52,496 bases of DNA from Phycisphaerales bacterium (lineage in GTDB: Bacteria > Planctomycetota > Phycisphaerae > Phycisphaerales > UBA1924), in the NCBI GenBank assembly GCA_013360695.1, contig JABWBC010000006.1, positions 1 through 52,496 on the forward strand, written 5' to 3'. This document shows, piece after piece, positions 24,745 to 32,214 of this stretch (position 1 is the stretch's first letter; every line of letters begins with the position of its first letter). The position numbers were made by a program, and so were the translations under genes. The notes under the pieces were generated by a model that saw only the letters and a program-made list of their open reading frames with translations, ran no database searches and was not told where the DNA came from.

Positions 24745-25648
24745 GAACCAGTCCGACATCACGGCGCTCCAGGCAGGACTCAAGGCCAAGAAGCCCACGC
24801 GGGACGGCCTGCGTCTCTACACCGCCGATTTCGACTCCGTGTCGCTGGCGGGCTTCTATCGCGGGCGCTCGGCGTTCCTGATGCTGTCCGGCCCGTCGCT
24901 CAACCAGGTCGATCTCACGCAGCTCAACCGTCGCGGCATCGTCACGATGGCCGTGAACAATGCATGGGCCGTGCATCGCCCCACGCTCTGGACGTGCGTG
25001 GACGACCCCGGACGGTTCATCGACACCGGCTGGAAAGACCCGGGCATTCTGAAGTTCGTGCCGATGTGCTGCTGGGACAAGCGGCTCCGCATCCAGAATC
25101 CCGACGGCAGCATGCGAGCGAGCGCGTTCCGCGTGCGGCAGATGCCCAGCGTCATGTTCTTCCGCCGCGCTGACCACTTCGATCACGAGCGTTTTCTGAC
25201 CGGCGATTCGGTCCCCTGGGGCAACGACGCCAAGCACGCCGACTCCCTCGGCATCACCGGCAAGCGAAGCGTCATGCTCGTGGCACTGCGTCTTCTGCAT
25301 CACCTGGGCTTCTCGACCGTGTACCTCCTCGGCTGTGACTTCAAGATGGGAGCGGATCAGAAGTACGCCTTCAGCGAGCACCGGGCCGCAAACGCCATCC
25401 GGCACAACAACGTACTTTATGACTCATTGGCACGAAGATTCGAGGCGCTGCGCCCGCACTTCGAGAAACACCGATTCCGTGTGGTCAACTGCTCGCCCGG
25501 CAGCGCCCTGACGGCATTTGACCGGTTGGAGTTCGCCGACGCGGTGGCCGCCGCGTCCGCCGAGTGCGGCAAGCCCGTAAGCACGCAGGGCTGGTACGAG
25601 CCGAATCTTCCCTCCCAGACGAAGCCGCCCCAGGAGGCCGCCCGATGA
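24737..25648 (+). CDS. DUF115/MptE-like protein
   Basis: This 303-residue protein has GRSAFLMLSGPSLNQVDL, where a GxGPSL-like loop opens a Rossmann-type domain as in DUF115 proteins, followed by MAVNNAWAVHRPTLWTCVDD, FSTVYLLGCDFKMG and a C-terminal VVNCSPGSALTAFDRL. DUF115 relatives include glycosyltransferase-like enzymes (flagellin glycosylation) and a pterin pyrophosphokinase. GTG 24737 has AGGGGG 7 bases upstream and overlaps the methyltransferase gene by 8 bases; both could act on one sugar substrate. Confidence 0.65.
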   Translation: MRENQSDITALQAGLKAKKPTRDGLRLYTADFDSVSLAGFYRGRSAFLMLSGPSLNQVDLTQLNRRGIVTMAVNNAWAVHRPTLWTCVDDPGRFIDTGWKDPGILKFVPMCCWDKRLRIQNPDGSMRASAFRVRQMPSVMFFRRADHFDHERFLTGDSVPWGNDAKHADSLGITGKRSVMLVALRLLHHLGFSTVYLLGCDFKMGADQKYAFSEHRAANAIRHNNVLYDSLARRFEALRPHFEKHRFRVVNCSPGSALTAFDRLEFADAVAAASAECGKPVSTQGWYEPNLPSQTKPPQEAAR

Positions 25649-27054
25649 GCGACGGTCCCACCCGCTACTACTTATACATCCCCGTCTGGGCGACGGGCCG
25701 TCCGCCCCAGGGCGGCGGTTCGAGCAACTACTCGACCCCGTCGGGTACGGACACGCCCGACAGCTCGTACTCGACGCCGACCAGCACGCCGAGCATGCCG
25801 TCGAGTTACGAAACGACCGGCGACGTGATGTTCACGACCGGTCCGGGGGGCACCCGGACGCTGACGACCTACACCACTGGCGCCTTCACGAGCCAAACCT
25901 CGGGCACGACGCACACGCCATCGAGCAGCGGCAGTTCCGATTCGATGCCGACCAGCTCGTCGGCCTCGTCCAGCGGCACGCCCACCTCCTCTTCGGGCAG
26001 TTCGTCCTCGGGATCGTCCTCATCCAGCGGATCATCTTCGTCGGCATCTTCATCCTCCAGCGGTTCATCCTCATCCGGATCGTCGTCGAGCGGCTCTTCC
26101 AGTGGATCGTCGAGTGGTTCGGGCTCGTCGTCCGCGAGCAGCGCCCAGAGCAGCGGCATGTCAAGCGGCCCGTCATCAGGCGGCAGCAGCGGCATGAGCT
26201 CCGGCGGTGGCACCTCGGGCGGCGGATCGAGCGGGCCAGGTGGTTCTGGTCCCGGCAGCAGCGGGCCTGGAGGCACCGGCCCCGGCGGAACTGGGCCCGG
26301 CGGGACTGGCCCCGGCTCCAACCCTAGCAGCAACTGCGTTCTCTTTGGGACGCAGGTTCGGTTGGATGATGGCCGCGAGATCCCCATCGAGGACCTAAAG
26401 CCGGGAGACACTGTGTGGTCGCTCCAGGTGGCGGGGCTGGAAGTTGATGTCCCGTACCGCGCGCAGTACGAATGGGTCTCGCAAGACGGGCTCCAGGGCT
26501 CAACGCGGGTCCCGGCCCGTGTGACGAGCGTCCTCCTGGGAGAGCACGTTGGGTACATCATCATCAACGGCCAGATCAAGGCCACACCGGAACACCCGTT
26601 CTTGATCCGCCGCGGCGACGAGTGGGGATTCGCATCTGCGGAGCTGATCAAGCCGGGAGACTACCTCATCGACGAGGCCTTCAGCGAGAAACTCGTGGCG
26701 TCGGTGGAGTTCAAGGATGAGCTGGCGCGAACCGTCGCCCTCACCATTCCCGGCACCAACACGTTCCTCGCCGCTGGCATGTGGGTTCACCACGATCTGC
26801 CCTCGACCTCGCAAAGCTCGGGTTCGGTCAGCGGCTCCGTCTCCGGGTCGGCAAGCGGCCCAGGCTCGGGCTCCGAGGCAAGCGGCTCGGGCTCTGGTTC
26901 GACCAGCGGCACTTCCAGCAGCAAGTCGACCTCCGGCAGCAAGTCGAGCGGATCGTCGTCCTTCTCGACCTCGGGTTCTACATCCGGGACGGGCTCGGGC
27001 ACCGCCAGGACAAGCCTCACGCTCTCTGGTGGGACCGGAACGTACTCCCTCTGA
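25645..27054 (+). CDS. Ser/Gly-rich protein with internal Hint (intein-like) domain
   Basis: This 469-residue protein has three parts. Residues ~25-230 are a Ser/Gly/Thr/Pro low-complexity region, mostly S/G runs, then GTGPG repeats. Residues 231-384 are a Hint domain: Cys231 starts CVLFGTQVRLDDGREIPIED then LKPGDTV, block B is TPEHPF (Thr314, His317), and the end is NTFLAAGMWVHHD (His382-His383-Asp384). Residues 385-469 are a second Ser/Gly-rich region. Hint domains cleave, splice or form esters at their N-terminal Cys; the usual final Asn is Asp here. It is coupled to tail-region genes and is the last late gene, so a virion tail or fibre role is likely. Confidence 0.8.
   Translation: MSDGPTRYYLYIPVWATGRPPQGGGSSNYSTPSGTDTPDSSYSTPTSTPSMPSSYETTGDVMFTTGPGGTRTLTTYTTGAFTSQTSGTTHTPSSSGSSDSMPTSSSASSSGTPTSSSGSSSSGSSSSSGSSSSASSSSSGSSSSGSSSSGSSSGSSSGSGSSSASSAQSSGMSSGPSSGGSSGMSSGGGTSGGGSSGPGGSGPGSSGPGGTGPGGTGPGGTGPGSNPSSNCVLFGTQVRLDDGREIPIEDLKPGDTVWSLQVAGLEVDVPYRAQYEWVSQDGLQGSTRVPARVTSVLLGEHVGYIIINGQIKATPEHPFLIRRGDEWGFASAELIKPGDYLIDEAFSEKLVASVEFKDELARTVALTIPGTNTFLAAGMWVHHDLPSTSQSSGSVSGSVSGSASGPGSGSEASGSGSGSTSGTSSSKSTSGSKSSGSSSFSTSGSTSGTGSGTARTSLTLSGGTGTYSL
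25960..26335 (+). repeat. Low-complexity Ser/Gly-coding tract with GTGPG tandem repeats
   Basis: The DNA is dominated by TCG/TCC/AGC/GGC codons encoding Ser-Gly runs. It ends in near-perfect 15-base units encoding GTGPG (about 26272-26320). Such tracts expand and contract by slippage, so the length may vary between relatives. Confidence 0.7.
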
Positions 27055-27090
27055 GGCTTTGCCGATCCGACCGACGTACACAACGTAGGC

Positions 27091-27546
27091 ATGGACAACA
27101 CCCATGCCGATCGCCTCCTGCAGGCCGCTCGATCGCTTCGCGCCAGCCTCGTCGTCGTCATCACGCAGGTGGACAGCCTGTGCGAGCTGGTGGAGAAATC
27201 AGTTCCAAGGACCCACGTGCCCCCGGCCATCGTCGCCGGGCCCCCGGGCCGTCAGCTCCGAATCGAGCGCACGACGTACACCGTGCGTTGGGGCGACCGA
27301 CGGTGCAGGTTGGGCAATACGACCGCGTTCGCTCTGATCGAGCAACTCGCGCGGCGTCCGAACGAGTACATCAGCGTCGACCGGCTCCTGGATGACCTCT
27401 GGACCGGCGCTCGCACCTACTCCACCGTGCGGAGCACCGTCTACCGGCTCAAGCGGAAACTGCACGAGTCGGCGATGCAAGACCTTGCGGACCTGATCGA
27501 CGGTCGCACATACGGTCACTACGCGCTGCTGCTCGCACAGGTGTAG
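27091..27546 (+). CDS. OmpR/PhoB-type winged-helix DNA-binding protein
   Basis: The C-terminal 90 residues of this 151-residue protein form a PhoB-like winged helix: TTAFALIEQLARRPNEYISV, then DRLLDDLWTGARTYSTVRSTVYRLKRKLHE. The N-terminal ~60 residues are short and helical, not a receiver domain, so it has no phosphorylation site. It is likely a transcription factor for the phage or the downstream recombinase. TACACA at 27077-27082 lies 8 bases before the ATG with no ribosome site, so the transcript may be near-leaderless. Confidence 0.72.
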   Translation: MDNTHADRLLQAARSLRASLVVVITQVDSLCELVEKSVPRTHVPPAIVAGPPGRQLRIERTTYTVRWGDRRCRLGNTTAFALIEQLARRPNEYISVDRLLDDLWTGARTYSTVRSTVYRLKRKLHESAMQDLADLIDGRTYGHYALLLAQV

Positions 27547-27678
27547 AGGTGCAACAGCTTTTCAACCGCTGTGCGACAGCTTTGCAACTGGCCACTCTCT
27601 CCGTCGCGGTACGGTCTTCCAGTTCGCCGGGCCGTGCAGAGCCCGACAGCTCCAAGACCTTGCTTGAGAGGACTCACG

Positions 27679-29235
27679 ATGACGGCCACATCTTCGCCCG
27701 AGAGCCCCGCGCAGCCTACCCCAGCGGCGCAGTACGTCCGCATGTCCACCGAGCACCAGCAGTACTCCACGGAGAACCAGCGGGACGCGATCGCGGAGTT
27801 CGCGCGCGCCCGCGGCTACGAGATCGTCAAGACCTACGCCGACGACGGCAAGAGCGGGCTCAGCATAGAGGGCCGGGCATCGCTGCGGCAGATGCTGACC
27901 GACGTGGAGAGCGGAGCGGCCCCGTTCCGGGCCATCCTTGTCTACGATGTGAGCCGCTGGGGTCGGTTCCAGGATGCCGACGAGAGCGCCTACTACGAGT
28001 ACGTTTGCAAGCGGGCCGGGATCAAGGTCGAATACTGCATGGAGCAGTTCGCCAACGACGGCAGCCCGGTCTCCACCATCATCAAGAGCGTCAAGCGGGC
28101 GATGGCCGGAGAGTACAGCCGGGAACTCTCGAACAAGGTGTTCAAGGGGCAGTGCCGGCTCATCCAACTGGGCTTCCGCCAGGGCGGCCCCGCCGGATAC
28201 GGGCTCCGCCGCATGCTCCTGGACGTGAGCGGCACGCCCAAGGGCGTGCTCAAGCGCGGCGAGCAGAAGAGCCTCCAGACCGACCGCGTCATCCTCGTTC
28301 CCGGCCCGGAAGAGGAGGTCCGGACCGTCCAATCCATCTACGAGCAGTTCGTCAAGCATGGAAAGAGCGAGCGGACGATCGCCGACGGCCTGAACGCGTC
28401 CGGCGTCGCGTCGGGCTGCGACCGTCCGTGGACCCGGAGCATGGTCCACCAGATCCTGGCCAACGAGAAGTACATCGGGAACAACGTCTACAACCGGGTT
28501 TCGTTCAAGCTCAAGAAGAAACGCACCGTCAATCCCCCCGACATGTGGGTGCGCTCCGACGGGGCGTTCGACGCGATCGTCGAGCCCGAGTCCTTCTTCA
28601 TGGCGCGGGGCATCATCCAGGAGCGAAACCGGCACTTTACCGACGACGAGATGCTGGCGCGGCTGAAGACGCTGCTGGCGGTCCACCCCGAACTGACCGG
28701 CGCCCTCATCGACGAGACCGACGGCATGCCGTCGAGCTCGGCGTACCGCACCCGCTTCGGAAGCCTGGTGAACGCGTACCGGCTGGCGGGATACACGCCT
28801 GAGCGCAACTTCGAGTATCTGGAGGTCAATCGTCAATTGCGGCAGGCCCACCCGCAACTCCTGGGCGACATGATCCAGGACCTGCAGACGATGGGGGCGA
28901 CCGTTGAGCGCGATGAATCCTCCGACGTGCTAGTAATCAACGGGCTCTACAGCGCATCGCTCTACCTGGCCCGCTGCCGGTCCACACCAGCTGGCTCGCA
29001 TCGATGGCGATTCCGCGTGCCCGAGGAGCGGGCGGCCGACATCCACATCATCGTGCGGATGGACCCCGCCAACGAGCAGCCCACCGACTACTTCCTGCTG
29101 CCGACGCTGGACATCGAGATGCCCGAGTTCCGACTGGCGGAGTTCAACGGGGCGTCGATCGACACGTTCAAGTTCGAGTCCCTGGAGTTCTTCTTCGGCA
29201 TGGCGAAGGTCGTCCAGATCGAGGTGGCCGCATGA
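27679..29235 (+). CDS. Large serine recombinase
   Basis: The N-terminal catalytic domain shows Tyr19, Arg21 and nucleophile Ser23 in YVRMSTEHQQYSTENQ, then KTYADDGKSG and VYDVSRWGR. A recombinase domain follows (PPAGYGLRR-like GGPAGYGLRR and NPRERWTRSMVH-type 'WTRSMVHQILANEKYIGN'), then about 200 residues of extra C-terminal sequence instead of a clear zinc ribbon/coiled coil. It probably integrates the element. ATG 27679 has GAGAGGA 7 bases upstream. The ATGA overlap with the first ParB-like gene and the second following one base later mark a three-gene operon. Confidence 0.85.
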   Translation: MTATSSPESPAQPTPAAQYVRMSTEHQQYSTENQRDAIAEFARARGYEIVKTYADDGKSGLSIEGRASLRQMLTDVESGAAPFRAILVYDVSRWGRFQDADESAYYEYVCKRAGIKVEYCMEQFANDGSPVSTIIKSVKRAMAGEYSRELSNKVFKGQCRLIQLGFRQGGPAGYGLRRMLLDVSGTPKGVLKRGEQKSLQTDRVILVPGPEEEVRTVQSIYEQFVKHGKSERTIADGLNASGVASGCDRPWTRSMVHQILANEKYIGNNVYNRVSFKLKKKRTVNPPDMWVRSDGAFDAIVEPESFFMARGIIQERNRHFTDDEMLARLKTLLAVHPELTGALIDETDGMPSSSAYRTRFGSLVNAYRLAGYTPERNFEYLEVNRQLRQAHPQLLGDMIQDLQTMGATVERDESSDVLVINGLYSASLYLARCRSTPAGSHRWRFRVPEERAADIHIIVRMDPANEQPTDYFLLPTLDIEMPEFRLAEFNGASIDTFKFESLEFFFGMAKVVQIEVAA

Positions 29236-30122
29236 TCGACCACCGTGACACCAACGTCGTCCGCATCCCGATCGACCAGATCATCGTGATGAACCCGCGG
29301 GAGCGCGGCAAGGTCAAGTTCAAGCAGATCGTGACGAACATCTCCCACATCGGCCTCAAGAAGCCGATCACGGTGGTCCAGCGGGGCACGAAGGACGGCA
29401 AGCCGCTGTACGAACTTGTCTGCGGCCAGGGGCGTCTTGAAGCGTGCAAGCAACTCGGCGATACCACGGTGCCGGCGCTGATCATCGAGGCCTCGCGCGA
29501 AGAGCTCCTCCTGATGAGCCTTGCCGAGAACCTGGCCCGCCGCCGGCAGACCTGCGTCGAGATGTTGCGGGAAGTGGGTAGTCTCAAGGAGCGGGGCTAC
29601 ACCTACACGGAGATCGCCCAGAAGACGGACCTGCACGCCTCCTACGTCAAGGGCATCGTCCGGCTCCTCAAGCAGGGCGAGACCCGGCTGCTGCAGGCGG
29701 TGGAGTGGGGCCAGATCCCCATCAGCATCGCGGTCACCATCGCCACCTCCGACGATCAGGAGGTCCAGCGGGCACTGGCGGACGCCTACGAGTCCAAGAG
29801 CCTGCGCGGCAAGCAACTCCTCAAGGCGCGCCGCCTCATCGAGGTCCGGCGCGCCGTGGGCAAGTCGATGCGGTACGCGGGCCGGAAGAACCCCAAGAAA
29901 GAGGTGACCACCGACACGCTCATGCAGGCCTACAAGCGGGAGAGCGCCAAGCAGCGGCTCCTGGTCCACAAGGCCAAGATCTGCGAGACCCGGCTGCTCT
30001 TCGTCGCCAGCGCCCTCAAGCAGCTGTTCGCCGACGCGGGCCTGGTGTCCATCCTGCAAGCCGCCAAACTCTCCACCATGCCGCAGTTCCTCGCCGACCA
30101 CGTCGGCCGGAAGGGAGCCTGA
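29232..30122 (+). CDS. ParB/RepB-like nuclease or DNA-binding protein
   Basis: This 296-residue protein has an N-terminal ParB domain (VRIPIDQIIVMNPRERGKVK; GLKKPITVVQRG; ELVCGQGRLEACKQLG), a helix-turn-helix region (TYTEIAQKTDLHASYVKGIV) and a basic, helical C-terminal half. Plasmid ParB proteins bind centromere sites and CTP; here no ParA ATPase is present, so partitioning is unlikely on its own. It overlaps the recombinase stop by ATGA, so a partner role in site-specific recombination or regulation is suggested. Confidence 0.8.
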   Translation: MIDHRDTNVVRIPIDQIIVMNPRERGKVKFKQIVTNISHIGLKKPITVVQRGTKDGKPLYELVCGQGRLEACKQLGDTTVPALIIEASREELLLMSLAENLARRRQTCVEMLREVGSLKERGYTYTEIAQKTDLHASYVKGIVRLLKQGETRLLQAVEWGQIPISIAVTIATSDDQEVQRALADAYESKSLRGKQLLKARRLIEVRRAVGKSMRYAGRKNPKKEVTTDTLMQAYKRESAKQRLLVHKAKICETRLLFVASALKQLFADAGLVSILQAAKLSTMPQFLADHVGRKGA

Positions 30123-30123
30123 C

Positions 30124-31023
30124 ATGCCCGACGCCGTCAAAATGGCGTTCGATCCCAAGGGCATGATGGTGCCCATCAGCCAGATCCTTCCCGTGCGCAC
30201 CGTGCGCCCGGAGAGCCGCAAGGGGCAGCAGTACCTCCGCCTTTTCGCGTCGATCCGCGAGATCGGGGTGATCGAGCCGCTCATCGTGTACCCGCAGGAG
30301 AGAACGGGTAAGGGCGAGCAGCGGTACACACTCCTGGACGGCCACTACCGGCTGGATGTGCTCAAGGAACTCGGGCGCACGGAGGCGTTCTGTTTGATCG
30401 CCACCGACGACGAGGCCTTCACGTACAACCACAAGGTCAACCGAATGGCCCCGATCCAGGAGCACTTCATGATCCTGCGGGCCCTCGAGCACGGCGTCAC
30501 CGAGGAGCGCATCGCGGCGACGCTCAGCGTCGACGCCCGCGCGATCAAGCTCAAGCGGGACCTGCTCGTGGGCATCTGTCCAGAGGCGGTCGCGCTGCTC
30601 AAGGACCGGAAGGTCACGGCCAAGGCGCTGCGGGAGCTCAAGCGGGCGGTGCCGATGCGCCAGATCGAAATGGCCGAGCTCATGGTCGCCGCCAACAACT
30701 TCTCGACCGACTACGCGATGTGCCTGATCGCAGCGACGCCGGAGAAGGACCTGGTCGACACCGACAAGGCCAAGGTCCTCCCGGGCGTGCGCGCCGAGGA
30801 CATCGCACGCATGGAGCGCGAGATGGAACTGCTCGGGAAGGACTTCCTCATGATCGAGGAGTCGCACGGCAAGAACACGCTGAACCTCGTGCTCGCCGTG
30901 GCCTACCTCCGGAAGCTCCTGGACAACGCGTCCGTGGTGAAGTACCTGTCGCAGCGGCACTCGGACATCCTGGGGGAGTTTCAGAAGCTCGCCGAGGCAC
31001 CGGATTTGAGGGCCTCCAGCTGA
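30124..31023 (+). CDS. Second ParB/RepB-like protein
   Basis: This 299-residue protein is a divergent relative of the preceding one: MVPISQILPVRTVRPESRKG, then SIREIGVIEPLIVYPQ, TLLDGHYRLDVLKELG, and a helix-turn-helix near EERIAATLSVDARAIKLKRD. Its C-terminal third resembles the RepB C-terminal domain. The pair lie one base apart behind the recombinase. A fixed recombinase-ParB-ParB cassette is known beside defence islands from my recollection of bacterial genomes; its function is not established. Confidence 0.78.
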   Translation: MPDAVKMAFDPKGMMVPISQILPVRTVRPESRKGQQYLRLFASIREIGVIEPLIVYPQERTGKGEQRYTLLDGHYRLDVLKELGRTEAFCLIATDDEAFTYNHKVNRMAPIQEHFMILRALEHGVTEERIAATLSVDARAIKLKRDLLVGICPEAVALLKDRKVTAKALRELKRAVPMRQIEMAELMVAANNFSTDYAMCLIAATPEKDLVDTDKAKVLPGVRAEDIARMEREMELLGKDFLMIEESHGKNTLNLVLAVAYLRKLLDNASVVKYLSQRHSDILGEFQKLAEAPDLRASS

Positions 31024-31091
31024 TCAGGCACGGCCATGTCTCGCGTTTATTGCTCCAAGATGCCGGAGAGGCCTTCGGGGATCGCTGACCG

Positions 31092-31097
31092 TACACT
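31092..31097 (+). promoter_or_regulatory. Candidate -10 box (TACACT) of the TSPPY methyltransferase
   Basis: GACCGTACACTTCGCGGA lies directly before the ATG at 31105, leaving 7 bases between box and start and no ribosome site. A near-leaderless transcript is suggested. No clear -35 box is seen. Confidence 0.4.
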
Positions 31098-31104
31098 TCG
31101 CGGA

Positions 31105-32214
31105 ATGACCTCGTCGGTGGCCAAACTCGAACCTCTCCGGGCGCTCAATGCGATCTGCCCGTACTACACCATGTTCCCGCTGGACTTTCCGCTCCGCGTA
31201 CTTCGCGGGCGCGCAAAGAAGGGCGACTGGGTCGTTGACCCGTTCTGCGGGCGAGGAACTACGAACTACGCGGCGCGAATGCTGGGACTGTCCTCGTTTG
31301 GCATCGACAGCAGCCCCGTGGCGGTCGCGCTCACCAAGGCGAAGCTAGCGGATGCACGCGTGTGCGACGTCGTGCGTGTCGCCATGAGCATTCTGGACTC
31401 CATGCCCGATCGCGTGTACGTGCCACAAGGTGAGTTTTGGGAGCTCGCGTTCGAGCACTCCGTGCTCAAGCAAGTCTGCTGGCTTCGAAAGGAACTGCTG
31501 CGGGACTGTTCGAGCGATTCGCGGCTGCTCTTGCGGGCCATCCTCCTGGGGGCACTTCATGGTCCTCGGACCAAGTCGGCCGCTTCGCATCTGTCCAATC
31601 AGTGCCCACGCACATTCGCTCCAAAGCCCGACTACGCGGTTCGGTTCTGGCGGAAGCGACGCATGAAGCCGCCCGCAGTGGACGTCATCGAAGTGGTCAG
31701 AACACGAGCTCGCAGGTATCTCTCGGAACGACCCCAACACACGCCGGCGCAGGTCGTCCTCGGAGACAGCCGCACTGCCGTGGTGTTTGGGAAGCGCAAG
31801 TTCCGCTGGGCAATTACCTCACCGCCATACTACGGCATGCGGACGTACATCCCGGACCAGTGGCTTCGCAGTTGGTTCCTGGGTGGGCCCTCCAAGGTGG
31901 CCTATCGACCGCCGGACAGGGAGATGGACCACGGTTCGGCCGACGCCTTCGCAGATGACCTCCGTAAGGTCTGGAAGGGCATCGCTACACACGCCTCCGA
32001 CGATGCGAGGCTTGTGATCCGGTTCGGCGGGATAGCCGACCGCGACGTAGACCCGGTGGAGCTACTAAAGGCCTCGCTCGACGATTCCGGGTGGCGACTC
32101 ACAACAGCAGTGTCGGCCGGAGATGCAAACTCTGGGCGTCGCCAAGCAACGCAGTTCGTCCACGGCGGGCCTGCACCGCGGGAAGAACACGATTTCTACG
32201 CCGAGTTGGCCTAG
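31105..32214 (+). CDS. TSPPY-type DNA methyltransferase (probable N4-cytosine)
   Basis: This 369-residue protein has SAM motif I VVDPFCGRGTTNYA (Asp45) near the N-terminus and catalytic motif IV TSPPY (238-242), followed by YGMRTYIPDQWLRSWF. TSPPY with this order is typical of N4-cytosine methylases. It lies at the edge of the defence island and converges on herA, sharing CTAG as both stop codons. An ATG at 31036 gives a 23-residue non-conserved extension. It is the likely self-protection enzyme for the HerA-NurA pair; that pairing is inference. Confidence 0.82.
   Translation: MTSSVAKLEPLRALNAICPYYTMFPLDFPLRVLRGRAKKGDWVVDPFCGRGTTNYAARMLGLSSFGIDSSPVAVALTKAKLADARVCDVVRVAMSILDSMPDRVYVPQGEFWELAFEHSVLKQVCWLRKELLRDCSSDSRLLLRAILLGALHGPRTKSAASHLSNQCPRTFAPKPDYAVRFWRKRRMKPPAVDVIEVVRTRARRYLSERPQHTPAQVVLGDSRTAVVFGKRKFRWAITSPPYYGMRTYIPDQWLRSWFLGGPSKVAYRPPDREMDHGSADAFADDLRKVWKGIATHASDDARLVIRFGGIADRDVDPVELLKASLDDSGWRLTTAVSAGDANSGRRQATQFVHGGPAPREEHDFYAELA

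Noticed and set aside
25645-27054. Classical self-splicing intein in the Ser-rich protein
   Set aside because: No homing endonuclease is present, the C-terminal Asn and following Cys/Ser/Thr are not in the standard His-Asn arrangement, and the flanks are low-complexity rather than a conserved enzyme.
29232-31023. Plasmid partition operon
   Set aside because: There is no ParA ATPase and no visible centromere repeats; the genes are tied to a recombinase instead.
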